A stretch of 64,000 bases of DNA, taken from Micromonospora inositola (GTDB lineage Bacteria > Actinomycetota > Actinomycetes > Mycobacteriales > Micromonosporaceae). The stretch's first letter is position 1, and every line of letters starts with the position of its first letter. Where the stretch lies: positions 3,870,001 to 3,934,000 of the forward strand of contig NZ_LT607754.1 in the NCBI RefSeq assembly GCF_900090285.1, read 5' to 3'. The notes beneath the pieces were generated by a model, which was not told the DNA's origin, searched no databases, and saw nothing but the letters and a program-made list of their open reading frames with translations. Positions 27,028 through 38,605 of the stretch are shown here, piece after piece. The translations under genes and the position numbers were made by a program.

Positions 27028-28695
27028 GTGCTCGACCGGCTCGCCACCCGACTCGCCACCGCGGCGCTGCGGTTACCGGCCGCCCGGAGCCCGCGGGTCA
27101 CGGTGACCCCGGACATCCCGGTCCGGGTCCGCGACGGGGTGACGCTGCGCACCGACCACTACGCCCCCGACCTGCCCGGCGCGCCCACCGTGCTGATCCG
27201 TACGCCCTACGGGCGGGGCGGGCCGGTGCGGCTCCTCGGCCGGCTCGCCGCCGAGCGCGGCTTCCACGTGGTCATCCAGTCCTGCCGGGGCACGTACGGC
27301 TCGGGCGGGGAGTTCGCGCCGCTGGTGCACGAGCGCGACGACGGCCTGGACACCGTCGACTGGCTGCGCCGGCAGCGCTGGTGGTCCGGGGCGTTCGGCA
27401 TGTTCGGCGCCAGCTACCAGGGCTTCGTGCAGTGGGCCGTGGCCGCCGAGGCGGCCGACGAGCTCAAGGCGATGGTCGCGGTGGTGACGGCCTCGGGCAC
27501 CCGCGACTCGACGTACGCGGGCGAGTCGTTCGCCCTGGACACGGTGCTGACCTGGGCGGAGCTGCTCCAGGCGCAGACCGTGCCGTGGCTGGCCCGGCAG
27601 TGGGAGCTCAAGCGGGGGCAGCCTCGGCTGACCGCTGCGCTGGCCCACCTGCCGTTGGCCGAGGCGGACCGGATCGCCACCGGCGTCACCGTGCCCTTCT
27701 TTCAGGAGTGGCTGCGCCACCACACCCCGGACGCCGACTACTGGCGGTCCCGGGTCTTCGGCGACCGGATCGCCGAGGTGCGCGCCCCGGTGGCGATGAT
27801 CAGCGGCTGGCACGACATCTTCCTCCCCGCCCAGCTCGACGACTACGCCGCGCTGCGGGCCGCCGGCGCCCACCCGCGACTGACCGTCGGACCGTGGACC
27901 CACGGCAGCCCCGGGCTCTTCGTGGCCGCCCTGCGGGACGGCCTCGACTGGCTCGACGAGCACCTGGCCGGCCGCGCGGGCACGCGTACCGCGCCGGTGC
28001 GGGTGCACGTCGGGGGAGTGGGCGGTGGCTGGCGGGACCTGACCGACTGGCCCCCGCCGGCCGCGCCGACCCGGTGGCACCTGCACGCCGAAGGCGCCCT
28101 CGCGCCGGACCCGCCGACCCCGTCCGCGCCGGACCGGATCTGGTACGACCCGGCCGACCCCACGCCGTCGCTCGGCGGCCCGCTCCTGGTCGCCCAGCGG
28201 GCGGGCGCGGTGGACAACCGGCCCGTGGAGGCCCGGCCGGACGTGCTGACCTACACCAGCCCGCCGCTCGACGCGCCGCTGGAGGTGGTCGGACCGGTCC
28301 ACGCGGAGATCCATGTCCGCAGTGAACTGTCGTACCTGGACGTCTTCGTGCGGCTCTGCGACGTGGACCTCCGGGGGAGATCCTGGAACGTCTGCGACGG
28401 TCTGGTCCGGGTCGCGCCGGGCCGCTTCCCGACCGGTCCGTCCGGCGTGGTGCGGGTGCCGGTGACCCTCTGGCCGACCGCGCACCGGTTCGCCCCCGGG
28501 CACCGGTTGCGGGTCCAGGTCTCCGGCGGCGCCCATCCGCGGTACGCGCGCAACCCGGGCACCGGCGAACCGCTCGGCACGGCCGTCACGCTGCGTGCCG
28601 GGCGGCGGGAGATCCTGCACGATCCGGAGCACCCGTCGGCGATCGTCCTACCGCTCCTCGGCGTCGGTCCAGAGTCTTCCCTCAGTTCCAGATAG
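27028..28695 (+). CDS. CocE/NonD-family hydrolase (peptidase S15 type)
   Basis: 555-residue alpha/beta hydrolase. The N-terminal strand VRVRDGVTLRTDHYAP, nucleophile elbow MFGASYQGFVQWAVA (Ser near residue 132), a likely acid near SGWHDIFLPAQ, and catalytic His in GPWTHGSPGLF are visible. The last 200 residues form the beta-rich X-Pro dipeptidyl-peptidase C-terminal domain (YTSPPLDAPLEVVGPVHAEI). Family members include cocaine esterase, glutaryl acylases and X-Pro peptidases. The substrate cannot be read from the sequence. The GTG start is five bases after marR. Confidence 0.9.
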   Translation: MLDRLATRLATAALRLPAARSPRVTVTPDIPVRVRDGVTLRTDHYAPDLPGAPTVLIRTPYGRGGPVRLLGRLAAERGFHVVIQSCRGTYGSGGEFAPLVHERDDGLDTVDWLRRQRWWSGAFGMFGASYQGFVQWAVAAEAADELKAMVAVVTASGTRDSTYAGESFALDTVLTWAELLQAQTVPWLARQWELKRGQPRLTAALAHLPLAEADRIATGVTVPFFQEWLRHHTPDADYWRSRVFGDRIAEVRAPVAMISGWHDIFLPAQLDDYAALRAAGAHPRLTVGPWTHGSPGLFVAALRDGLDWLDEHLAGRAGTRTAPVRVHVGGVGGGWRDLTDWPPPAAPTRWHLHAEGALAPDPPTPSAPDRIWYDPADPTPSLGGPLLVAQRAGAVDNRPVEARPDVLTYTSPPLDAPLEVVGPVHAEIHVRSELSYLDVFVRLCDVDLRGRSWNVCDGLVRVAPGRFPTGPSGVVRVPVTLWPTAHRFAPGHRLRVQVSGGAHPRYARNPGTGEPLGTAVTLRAGRREILHDPEHPSAIVLPLLGVGPESSLSSR

Positions 28696-28831
28696 TGCCT
28701 CTTGGTGCGTGGCGGAGTCCGTCGCCGGTGCCCCGGACCCCAGGGAAGCGTCCTCCCGCCGGGGGCGGCGAGGGCCCCGCGGCGAGCGGGTCACGACGAT
28801 GGAGTGACCGGCTTCCCGTCCTATCGGCAAG

Positions 28832-28859
28832 TACTATTTCGCAACAGGCATTGCGCAAA
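28832..28859 (+). promoter_or_regulatory. arsR-MFS promoter with dyad operator
   Basis: A TACTAT -10 box (28832-28837) runs into TTTCGCAA-N6-TTGCGCAAA (28837-28859), an inverted repeat apart from one extra base. The ArsR-family product probably binds it to block its own promoter. Confidence 0.55.
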
Positions 28860-28886
28860 CGTCGTTGCCGATGTCAGGGTGGGCGT

Positions 28887-29462
28887 ATGCCGAACCAGAA
28901 CGTCCGACAGGTGACCGACTCCCGGGTCCTCGCCGCGCTCGCCCACCCGCTCCGCCGTCGCCTGATGGACGTGCTCAAGGTGCACGGCTCGGCGACCGTC
29001 GGCCTGCTCGCCGAGCGGACCGGCCAGGCGCCGGCGAACGTCAGCCACCACCTCAAGGTGCTGGCCACCGCCGAACTCGTCACCGAGGCTCCCGAGCTGG
29101 CCCGGGATCGCCGGGAGCGGTGGTGGCGCCTGCAGAGCCGCGGCGTGCGTTGGTCCAACACCGACTTCGACGCCGACCCCGCCGCCCGGGCGGTCGCCGA
29201 CGCCGCCACCTCGCTCAACCTGGACCGGCAGGTCGCCCTCGCCCGCGCCTGGCACGCCGCGACCGACGAGGCCCAGGCCGCCTGGGGCGACGGTCCCTTC
29301 TCCACCGACCGCTGGCTGCACCTCACCCCGGAGGAGCTGGCCGAGCTGGGACGCGAGGTGGTCGACCTGTTCGCCCGGTGGGCGGACCGGGAGGTGCCCG
29401 ACGACGGGCGGCGGCGCGAGCCGGTGTTCCTGTTCGCGTACGGCATCCCGGCGCAGCCGTGA
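28887..29462 (+). CDS. ArsR-family (HTH_20) transcriptional repressor
   Basis: 191 residues. The winged helix-turn-helix lies at residues 10-75 (RVLAALAHPLRRRLMDVL, ATVGLLAERTGQAPANVSHH, LATAELVTEAPELARDRRER). There are no clustered metal-binding cysteines, so the ligand is probably organic. The C-terminal part (WLHLTPEELAELGREVVDLF) is typical of members paired with MFS exporters. The ATG at 28887 with AGGGTGGG upstream is preferred over the long open frame from 28695. The stop overlaps the GTG of the downstream exporter (GTGA), which marks a repressor-exporter operon controlled from the dyad just upstream. Confidence 0.88.
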   Translation: MPNQNVRQVTDSRVLAALAHPLRRRLMDVLKVHGSATVGLLAERTGQAPANVSHHLKVLATAELVTEAPELARDRRERWWRLQSRGVRWSNTDFDADPAARAVADAATSLNLDRQVALARAWHAATDEAQAAWGDGPFSTDRWLHLTPEELAELGREVVDLFARWADREVPDDGRRREPVFLFAYGIPAQP

Positions 29463-30745
29463 GCGCGCCGACGGCGCGCCGGGTGCCCGACCCGCCGGTA
29501 CGCCCACGCGGCGGGCTGTTCCGGCACCGGGACTTCCGGCTGCTCTGGACCGGACAGACCGTGAGCAGCGTCGGCAGCAACGTGACCACGGTGGCGCTGC
29601 CGCTGGTCGCGCTGGCCGTGCTGGACGCAACCACCTTCCAGGTCGCCGTCCTCACCGCCGCGGCGTGGCTGCCCTGGCTGCTGGTCGGCCTGCCGGCCGG
29701 CGCCTGGGTCGACCGGCTGCGCCGCCGCCCGGTGATGATCGTCTGCGACCTGGTGTCGGCCGTGCTGTTCCTCAGCGTCCCGGTGGCCGCCGTCCTCGGG
29801 GTGCTCACCATCGGCCAGTTGCTGGCCGTGGCGCTCGGCGCGGGCCTGGCCCGGGTCTTCTTCGAGACCGCCGACCAGGCGTACCTACCGACCCTGCTCC
29901 GGCCGGAGGAGGTGCCGGAGGGCAACGCGAAGCTGCACGCCACGCAGACCGCGAGCTACGTCGTCGGTCCGGGGCTGGCCGGCCTGGTCGCCCAGCTCGC
30001 CGGGGCGGTCACCGCCCTGCTGCTCGACGCGCTGAGCTTCCTCGTCTCCGCCGCCTGCCTGTGGCGCATCCGCGCGGTCGAGCGCCGGACGCCCCGCCTC
30101 GACGGCCCGCCGTCGCTGCGCCGGGAGGTGGCGGCCGGGATCCGCTTCGTCGCCCGGGACCCGTACCTGCGGGTGATGACCGTCTTCGGGGCCGCCAGCA
30201 ACATCGGGCTCACCGGGTACCAGGCCGTCCTGGTGGTCTTCCTGGTCCGCTCGGCGGGGCTGCCGCCCGGCCTGGTCGGGCTGCTGATCGGCCTGGCCAG
30301 CCTGGGCGGGATCGTCGGCGCGACGGTGGCCACGACCGTCGCCCGCCGGGTCGGCACCGCCCGCGCGATGTTGCTGGCCGCCCTGGGCACCGGGCCACCC
30401 GCCCTGCTCATCCCGCTCGCCGGGCCCGGGAGCGGGGTGCTCTGGCTGCTCCTCGGCGGAGTCGTGGTCAGCCTCGCCGTCGCCGTGGGCAACGTCGTCA
30501 AGGGCAGCTTCCGGCAGACCTACACCCCGCAGGCGCTGCTCGGTCGGGTGACGGTCAGCATGCAGCTGCTGAACTACGGGACGATCCCGCTGGCGGCCGT
30601 GCTCGCCGGGGCGCTGGGCGCCGCGTACGGGCCGGGCCGGGCGATCTGGGTGATGACCGGTTGGCTGGCGGTGACCCCGCTGATCCTGCTGGTCGGGCCG
30701 CTGCGGCGACGACGCGACCTGCCGGGCGCGCCGGAACCGGCCTGA
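29459..30745 (+). CDS. MFS transporter, probable drug exporter
   Basis: 428 residues with about 12 transmembrane segments, of the MFS_3/Enterobactin-exporter type: FRHRDFRLLWTGQTVSSVGS at the N-terminus, AGAWVDRLRRRPVMI (the conserved loop 2-3 motif), ADQAYLPTLLRPEEVPEGNA, and GPGLAGLVAQLAGAVTALLLD. It most likely exports small hydrophobic compounds. The GTG at 29459 overlaps the arsR stop by four bases, so expression is coupled to the repressor. A perfect terminator hairpin follows. Confidence 0.9.
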   Translation: MSAPTARRVPDPPVRPRGGLFRHRDFRLLWTGQTVSSVGSNVTTVALPLVALAVLDATTFQVAVLTAAAWLPWLLVGLPAGAWVDRLRRRPVMIVCDLVSAVLFLSVPVAAVLGVLTIGQLLAVALGAGLARVFFETADQAYLPTLLRPEEVPEGNAKLHATQTASYVVGPGLAGLVAQLAGAVTALLLDALSFLVSAACLWRIRAVERRTPRLDGPPSLRREVAAGIRFVARDPYLRVMTVFGAASNIGLTGYQAVLVVFLVRSAGLPPGLVGLLIGLASLGGIVGATVATTVARRVGTARAMLLAALGTGPPALLIPLAGPGSGVLWLLLGGVVVSLAVAVGNVVKGSFRQTYTPQALLGRVTVSMQLLNYGTIPLAAVLAGALGAAYGPGRAIWVMTGWLAVTPLILLVGPLRRRRDLPGAPEPA

Positions 30746-30755
30746 GATGCGCTGC

Positions 30756-30782
30756 GGCGGCGGTCGGAACCCGACCGCCGCC
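30756..30782. terminator. Bidirectional terminator between MFS gene and cold-shock gene
   Basis: Perfect 12-pair stem GGCGGCGGTCGG / CCGACCGCCGCC with an AAC loop, between convergent stops. Confidence 0.75.
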
Positions 30783-30794
30783 ACCGGCACGGAG

Positions 30795-30998
30795 CTACAG
30801 CGGACGGACGTTGTCCGCCTGCGGCCCCTTCTGCCCCTGGGTCACCTCGAACTCGACCTTCTGGCCCTCGTTGAGTTCCCGGTAACCACTGCTCGCGATG
30901 GCCGAGTAGTGGACGAACACGTCCGGGCCTCCGCCGTCCTGCTCGATGAAGCCGAAGCCCTTTTCCGAGTTGAACCACTTGACCGTGCCGGTTGCCAT
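30795..30998 (-). CDS. Cold-shock protein CspA family
   Basis: 67-residue single OB-fold RNA chaperone. RNP1 KGFGFIEQ and RNP2 VFVHYSAI are intact, and the protein ends with [11 protein letters not shown], the usual actinobacterial CspA length and ending. GGGAG precedes the ATG by eight bases. It would melt mRNA secondary structure, useful in so GC-rich a genome. It stands alone and converges on the MFS operon across a terminator. CspA/B/D paralogs cannot be told apart here, so no specific gene symbol is given. Confidence 0.95.
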   Translation of the reverse strand: MATGTVKWFNSEKGFGFIEQDGGGPDVFVHYSAIASSGYRELNEGQKVEFEVTQGQKGPQADNVRPL

Positions 30999-31169
30999 GC
31001 AATCTCTCCCTGTTCAAAGCGGGTGAGCACCGACCGTTCGGCCGATGATCGCCCTGTACCACCCCGACAGTAGCCTCCCGGAGCGCAATTCGCTGCCGGA
31101 AGTGCCGGCGCGCCCCAGGGAATCCGCGCGCGGAGCGGGAAAGCCACCCGGTCCGGGCCGACCCGGGGC

Positions 31170-31856
31170 ATGCTTGCGCCGGTGAGGGATCGCACGGCGC
31201 TGGCCGAACTGGAACGGGAGATCACCGTGCCCGGCTCCGGTCTGGACCGGCTCCGGCTGATGGAGACCCCGTTCGTGCCCGAGGTGCGACTGCACCTGGC
31301 CGAGGACGCGATCGTCTGGTGGGCCCGGATGGAGGCGGCGGCGGGTCACCCGCTGCCGCCGCCGTACTGGGCCTCCGCCTGGGCCGGCGGGCAGGCCCTG
31401 GCCCGCCACCTGCTCGACCACCCCGAACTGGCCGCCGGCCGCCGGGTGCTCGACCTCGCCGCCGGGTCGGGGCTGGTGGCCATCGCCGCCGCGCTCGCCG
31501 GCGCCGACCAGGTGGTCGCCAACGACATCGACCCGTACGCCGTCGCGGCGGTCACCGTCAACGCGCGAGCCAACCGGGTGCTCGTCGCCGCCAGCGCCGA
31601 CGACCTGCTCGACTCCACAGTGACCGCGGACCTGCTGGTGGCCGGGGACATCCTCTACGACGCCGCACTGGCCGAACGGGTGCTGCCGTTCCTGCAGCGG
31701 GCCGCCGCCGGCGGCGCCGAGGTGCTGGTCGGCGACCCCGACCGGGGGCACCTGCCCCTGGGGCGGCTGGAGGTGGTGGCCAGCTATCCGGTGCCCACCA
31801 CCGAGCCGTCCGTGGACTCCCCGATGCGTCGGGTACAGGTGCTGCGCCCGGCCTGA
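31170..31856 (+). CDS. Class I methyltransferase, ETFB-Lys/Nnt1-like
   Basis: 228 residues. The segment PPYWASAWAGGQALARHLLDH, motif I VLDLAAGSGLVAIAAALAGA (about residue 92), VVANDIDPYAVAAVTVNA and VAGDILYDAALAERVLPFL are the pattern of small protein-lysine methyltransferases such as the ETFB-lysine/METTL20 group and related PrmA-like enzymes. The substrate is unknown. The ATG at 31170 lacks an obvious Shine-Dalgarno; a GTG 12 bases downstream is possible. It is divergent from the cold-shock gene. Confidence 0.86.
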   Translation: MLAPVRDRTALAELEREITVPGSGLDRLRLMETPFVPEVRLHLAEDAIVWWARMEAAAGHPLPPPYWASAWAGGQALARHLLDHPELAAGRRVLDLAAGSGLVAIAAALAGADQVVANDIDPYAVAAVTVNARANRVLVAASADDLLDSTVTADLLVAGDILYDAALAERVLPFLQRAAAGGAEVLVGDPDRGHLPLGRLEVVASYPVPTTEPSVDSPMRRVQVLRPA

Positions 31857-31955
31857 CCGCCGGCGGCGGGTCGGGGTCGACCCCGAGCCGGGATCAGGGG
31901 CCGGTGGGGGATCGGACCCGATGTGCGCGCGGCCGGGCGGCCATAGCGTACGGGC

Positions 31956-32579
31956 ATGACTGATCTGCTGGCCCAGTTCGGTGAGCTGCCCACCGCCCTG
32001 CTGATGGGCACGCTCGGCATGGTCATGCTCGCCGACGCCGTACCGCTGCTCGGGGTGCTGGTGCCCGGCGACGCCGCGGTCCTCGCCGCGGTCGGCGCCG
32101 GTCGGCCGGCCACCGGGCTGGCGACCGTGGCGGCGGTGGTGGCCGGCTGCCTGGCCGGTTGGTCGCTCAGCTTCCTCGCCGGCCGGCGTTGGGGCGACCG
32201 GCTGCGGCGCAGCCGGGTGGGCGGCTGGATCGGCGAGTCGCGATGGGCGGCGGCCGAGGTGATCCTGCGCCGCGGCGGCGGCCGGATGGTGCTGGTCGCG
32301 CCGTTCCTGCCGGTGTTCAACGCGCTGCTGCCGCTGGCCGCGGGCGGGCTGCGGATGTCGTACCGGCGATTCGCGGCCTGCGCCGCGCTCGGCGCGACGG
32401 CCTGGGCGGGCCTCTACGTGCTCCTCGGCACCGCGGCCCGGGCGCTGACCGGGCTGCTGCCCGGGGCGCCGAACCCGACGGTGCTGACCATGGCGGTCGG
32501 CCTGCTGCTCGCCGGCCCGGTGCTGCTGGGCACCCGGCACCGGCTCCGCGCGCTGGCCGGGGTGGGCACGTCCGCCTGA
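31956..32579 (+). CDS. DedA-family membrane protein
   Basis: 207 residues with four to five hydrophobic segments and DedA/VTT features: LLGVLVPGDAAVLAAVGAG (the conserved re-entrant P-G-D/E motif), FLAGRRWGDRLRRSRVGGWI, and VAPFLPVFNALLPLAAGGLRMSYRRF in the second half, of which only key parts are quoted. DedA proteins translocate lipids such as undecaprenyl phosphate or phosphatidylethanolamine. A TAGCGT box (31944-31949) lies six bases before the ATG without a Shine-Dalgarno, indicating a leaderless mRNA. It is a separate paralog of the N-terminal domain of the protein encoded at 23973-25385. Confidence 0.9.
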   Translation: MTDLLAQFGELPTALLMGTLGMVMLADAVPLLGVLVPGDAAVLAAVGAGRPATGLATVAAVVAGCLAGWSLSFLAGRRWGDRLRRSRVGGWIGESRWAAAEVILRRGGGRMVLVAPFLPVFNALLPLAAGGLRMSYRRFAACAALGATAWAGLYVLLGTAARALTGLLPGAPNPTVLTMAVGLLLAGPVLLGTRHRLRALAGVGTSA

Positions 32580-32684
32580 CCGGCCGCGCCGGCGACGGGG
32601 GCCGGCGGTGGCCGCGACGCGCGGCCACCGTCGGGGTCGGAGCGGCAGCCGGTGCGGGCGGTCTGGCCCGCACCGGCGGGGGAC

Positions 32685-33338
32685 TCACCAGCCGCGGGCG
32701 CGCCACTGCGGCAGCGACGGGCGCTCCGTGCCGAGGATGCTGTCCCTGCCGTGGCCCGGGTAGAACCAGGTCTCGTCCGGCAGCCGGTCGAAGAGCTTGT
32801 GCTCGACGTCGTCGATGAGCTGCCCGAACCGCTCCGGGTCCTGGTCGGTGTTGCCGACCCCACCCGGGAAGAGGCTGTCGCCGGTGAACAGATGCGGGAT
32901 GCCGGCCGGGTCGCGGTAGAGCAGGGCGACCGAGCCGGGGGTGTGCCCCTTGAGGTGGATGACCTCCAGCGCGCAGCCTCCGACCGCAACGGTGTCACCC
33001 TCGGCGAGCGACTCCGCGTCGATCGGCAGCCCGTCGGCGTCGTCGGCGTGCACCAGCGGGCGGGCGCCGGTCTTGGCGACCACCTCCTCCAGAGCCACCC
33101 AGTGGTCCATGTGCCGGTGCGTGGTGACCACCGCGGCCAGCCCGCCGTCGCCGACCAGTTCGAGCAGCCGGGGCGCCTCGTTGGCCGCGTCGATCAGCAC
33201 CTGCTCGCCGGTGTCCTGACAGCGCAGCAGGTAGGCGTTGTTGTCCATCGGGCCCACCGACACCTTGGTGATGGTGAGCCCGCCGAGCTCACGTACGGCC
33301 GGCGCGCCGCCGGGCGTGACGTCTCCGCTGTAGGTCAT
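32685..33338 (-). CDS. MBL-fold metallo-hydrolase (glyoxalase II-like)
   Basis: 217 residues. Metal ligands are in TTHRHMDH (HxHxDH type, about residue 73), HLKGHTPGSVALL, FTGDSLFPGGVGNTD and YPGHG. This is the glyoxalase II / hydroxyacylglutathione-hydrolase-like branch. It begins seven bases after the mycothiol-dependent enzyme gene, so a thioester of mycothiol is a reasonable substrate guess. An MBL gene also sits next to uvrA in mycobacteria. The start is the ATG at 33338. Confidence 0.9.
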   Translation of the reverse strand: MTYSGDVTPGGAPAVRELGGLTITKVSVGPMDNNAYLLRCQDTGEQVLIDAANEAPRLLELVGDGGLAAVVTTHRHMDHWVALEEVVAKTGARPLVHADDADGLPIDAESLAEGDTVAVGGCALEVIHLKGHTPGSVALLYRDPAGIPHLFTGDSLFPGGVGNTDQDPERFGQLIDDVEHKLFDRLPDETWFYPGHGRDSILGTERPSLPQWRARGW

Positions 33339-33345
33339 GGGTCCG

Positions 33346-34062
33346 CTATATCCATTCCGGTGGAGTCGGCAGGGGACCGTCGGGGGTGACGGTGAGCACC
33401 TCGCCCGCGCTGCGGCCGATCAGCCAGGCGGCGAGTTCGGGCGCGGCGGCGGTGATCGTGGGCGCCCCCTCGGGATCGCCCACGACGAGTTCCTGGCGGA
33501 AGCCGTCGAAGCGCAGCACCATGGCCGGCGCGTCGGGCCGGTCGGCCAGCCCGGTGGCCACCTCGTGCAGCAGCCGCTGGCCGAACGCCTCCGGCCAGTC
33601 GACCGGCCGGTAGCCGGCGGCCAGGTCCACGTGGTGCACCTCGATCTCGCGGAGCCGGCCCCAGACCAGCATGGCCGCCGGCCACGGGCCACGCCGCGTC
33701 TCGACGGTCGCCGCCCACGCCTCGACCGGCATCGTGTCGACCGCCTCGACGAACCGGTCCGAGGTGCGCCGCAGGTCGTCCAGGAGGGCGGCGGGCGAAC
33801 GATCGGCGCCGGCCTCGATGTCCGCGGTACGGGCGTCCGCGCTGGCGTACATCGGGATCCGCTCGCCGGTGCGGGCGGCGGTGAGCAGGTTGACGAAGCC
33901 GTCGGCGTTGCGGGCCAGGTGGGTCAGCACGTGCCCCCGGGTCCAGCCCGGCAGCAGGGAGGCGGCGGCGACGTCCGCGGCGTCGAAGGCTGCCACGGTA
34001 CGCAGCAGCCGGGCCGTGGCGTCGTCCACCTCGCCGGTCAGCAGCAGCGGATCGGTGGTCAC
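33346..34062 (-). CDS. Maleylpyruvate isomerase-type mycothiol-dependent enzyme
   Basis: 238 residues of the MDMPI/DinB-like family. The N-terminal four-helix region has LLPGWTRGHVLTHLARNADGF, where the His is a metal ligand in family members, and REIEVHHVDLAAGY supplies further ligand residues. A C-terminal sterol-carrier-like region follows (VLRFDGFRQELVVGDPEG). It uses or binds mycothiol, the actinobacterial glutathione analogue. The GTG at 34062 is preceded by a TAGGGT box (34069-34074) six bases away, so the mRNA is probably leaderless. It is co-transcribed with the MBL hydrolase. Confidence 0.88.
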   Translation of the reverse strand: MTTDPLLLTGEVDDATARLLRTVAAFDAADVAAASLLPGWTRGHVLTHLARNADGFVNLLTAARTGERIPMYASADARTADIEAGADRSPAALLDDLRRTSDRFVEAVDTMPVEAWAATVETRRGPWPAAMLVWGRLREIEVHHVDLAAGYRPVDWPEAFGQRLLHEVATGLADRPDAPAMVLRFDGFRQELVVGDPEGAPTITAAAPELAAWLIGRSAGEVLTVTPDGPLPTPPEWI

Positions 34063-34242
34063 GCGTCGACCCTAGCGGTCCGGCGCGCCGGCGTCGCCGT
34101 GGAAATCGCTTTCGGCGCGTCGGCGCGCGCCCTACCGTCGGCCTCGAACGCGGCACCGGGACGTCGGAGGAGGTGGTGGTGATCATGCCGGTCGTAGCAC
34201 GCGTGTTCCGCCAGTTGCCGCCTCGACACCGATGAGGATGCC

Positions 34243-35322
34243 ATGACCATGGATCTGACCGCCCTCGGCTGGGACGCCGGCTGGGCGGCACACGTACGAC
34301 GGGGCAGCGACCACCGTCCGGGCCGGGTGGCCCGGGTCGACCGGGGGGTCTGCACCGTGCTCTGCGCCGACGGCCCGGTCCGGGCCAGCCTCGGTGGCGG
34401 GGTGCTGGCCGCCGCCGCCCGCGACCTGGCCGCGCTGCCCTGCGCGGGCGACTGGGTGCTGGTCGGCACCTGGCCGGACCGGCGGCGGACCGTCGAGGCG
34501 GTGCTGCCCCGGCGCAGCGCGCTGGTCCGCCGGACCGCCGGCAAGGACGCCAGCGGGCAGGTGCTCGCCGCCAACCTCGACGCCGCCGCGGTCGTCGAGC
34601 CCGTGCACCCCGAGCCGGACGTCGGCCGGATCGAGCGGGCGCTCTCCCTGGTCCACGAGTCGGGAGCCCGGCCCCTGATCGTGCTGACCAAGGTCGACCT
34701 GGCCGCCGACCCGGCCGCGCTGGCCCGCCAGCTCGCCGCCGTCGCGCCGGGGGTGCCGGTGCTGCCGGTCAGCGCCGAACACGGCGTCGGGCTCGACCCG
34801 GTGCGGCCGTTCGTCGCCCCCGGGCGGACGCTCGGCCTGCTCGGACCCTCCGGGGCCGGCAAGTCGAGCCTGGTCAACGCCCTCGCCGGTGCCGTCGTCA
34901 TGCCGACCCAGGCGATCCGCCGGGTCGACGGCAAGGGCCGGCACACCACCACCTGGCGGTCGCTGGTGCCGATCCCGCACGGGGGCGCGGTGGTGGACAC
35001 CCCGGGCGTCCGGGCGGTGGGCCTGCTGGACGGATCGGCCGGTCTGGACCGGGCCTTCGCCGACATCGTCGAGCTGGCCGCCGGCTGCCGGTACGCCGAC
35101 TGCGCGCACGACGGCGAGCCCGCCTGTGCCGTGCGGGAGGCGCTGGAGAACGGGGAGCTGCCGGCGCGGCGCTGGGAGAGCTGGCGCCGGCTGCAGCGGG
35201 AGGTGGCCTTCGAGAGCCGCCGCCGGGAGGTCCGGCTGGCCGCCGAACGTCGCGGCGGCTGGCGTGGCGGTCGACGGCGCACGGTGCGTCCGACGCCGCC
35301 CCCGTCGCCGGGCGGATACTGA
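34243..35322 (+). CDS. rsgA: Ribosome small-subunit-dependent GTPase RsgA
   Basis: 359-residue circularly permuted GTPase that checks late 30S maturation. G-motif order is permuted: G4 LTKVDL (about residue 147) precedes G1 GPSGAGKSS (about 203) and G3 DTPGVR. The Zn site C-x4-C-x-H-x6-C is seen in GCRYADCAHDGEPACAV near residue 285. GAGG lies five bases before the ATG at 34243; an ATG two codons later is possible. The C-terminus is rich in Arg. It is divergent from the mycothiol operon and lies about 60 bases upstream of the uvrA promoter. Confidence 0.93.
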   Translation: MTMDLTALGWDAGWAAHVRRGSDHRPGRVARVDRGVCTVLCADGPVRASLGGGVLAAAARDLAALPCAGDWVLVGTWPDRRRTVEAVLPRRSALVRRTAGKDASGQVLAANLDAAAVVEPVHPEPDVGRIERALSLVHESGARPLIVLTKVDLAADPAALARQLAAVAPGVPVLPVSAEHGVGLDPVRPFVAPGRTLGLLGPSGAGKSSLVNALAGAVVMPTQAIRRVDGKGRHTTTWRSLVPIPHGGAVVDTPGVRAVGLLDGSAGLDRAFADIVELAAGCRYADCAHDGEPACAVREALENGELPARRWESWRRLQREVAFESRRREVRLAAERRGGWRGGRRRTVRPTPPPSPGGY

Positions 35323-35398
35323 GCCGCTGGCCGGTCACGCTGACCCACTCGCGGTCGGCGCGAACGGCCTGAGCTGGGGGAATGTGCGGGCGCGGAAA

Positions 35399-35422
35399 GT
35401 TGTCGTACCTCGGGGCTAAAGT
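35399..35422 (+). promoter_or_regulatory. RecA-NDp/PafBC-type promoter of uvrA
   Basis: TTGTCG (35400-35405), then TAAAGT (35417-35422), with twelve bases between TGTC and TAAAGT. The predicted transcription start near 35429 leaves a leader of about 88 bases before the uvrA GTG. Same geometry as upstream of uvrB, uvrC and recQ. Confidence 0.75.
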
Positions 35423-35516
35423 TGCCGAGGCGTCTCTTCTGCGCCCGCAAACCGCTCAGACCCCGCTCGGAGCGGACAGATCCGCCCCACTTTCTTCTCC
35501 CGGGAGTACACGGACC

Positions 35517-38459
<2,943 letters not shown>

Positions 38460-38467
38460 CATCCGCG

Positions 38468-38509
38468 CGGCCGCGTACCCGGTTGGGTTGCCGGCCCCGG
38501 GCGCGGCCG
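38468..38509 (+). terminator. Possible uvrA terminator
   Basis: Eight-base arms CGGCCGCG / CGCGGCCG around a GC-rich loop that can fold further, starting nine bases after the uvrA stop. Confidence 0.4.
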
Positions 38510-38544
38510 GAATAGCCGTAAAGCGGGTGAAATTTCTGGCAGGG

Positions 38545-38575
38545 TGATCCGTGGCAGGAACGTGACCGCGGATCA
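38545..38575. repeat. Inverted repeat upstream of first Rieske gene
   Basis: TGATCCG-N17-CGGATCA, followed by TGACGGGCG. The same element, with an 18-base spacer, precedes the second Rieske gene. It could be an operator, an alternative-sigma promoter or an RNA hairpin. Confidence 0.65.
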
Positions 38576-38605
38576 TGACGGGCGCGGCGGCAGAGAGGGG
38601 AAGTC

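Noticed and set aside
28695..28886. In-frame N-terminal extension of the ArsR gene
   Set aside because: It would cover the promoter and dyad operator and has no family similarity; the ATG at 28887 fits the family.
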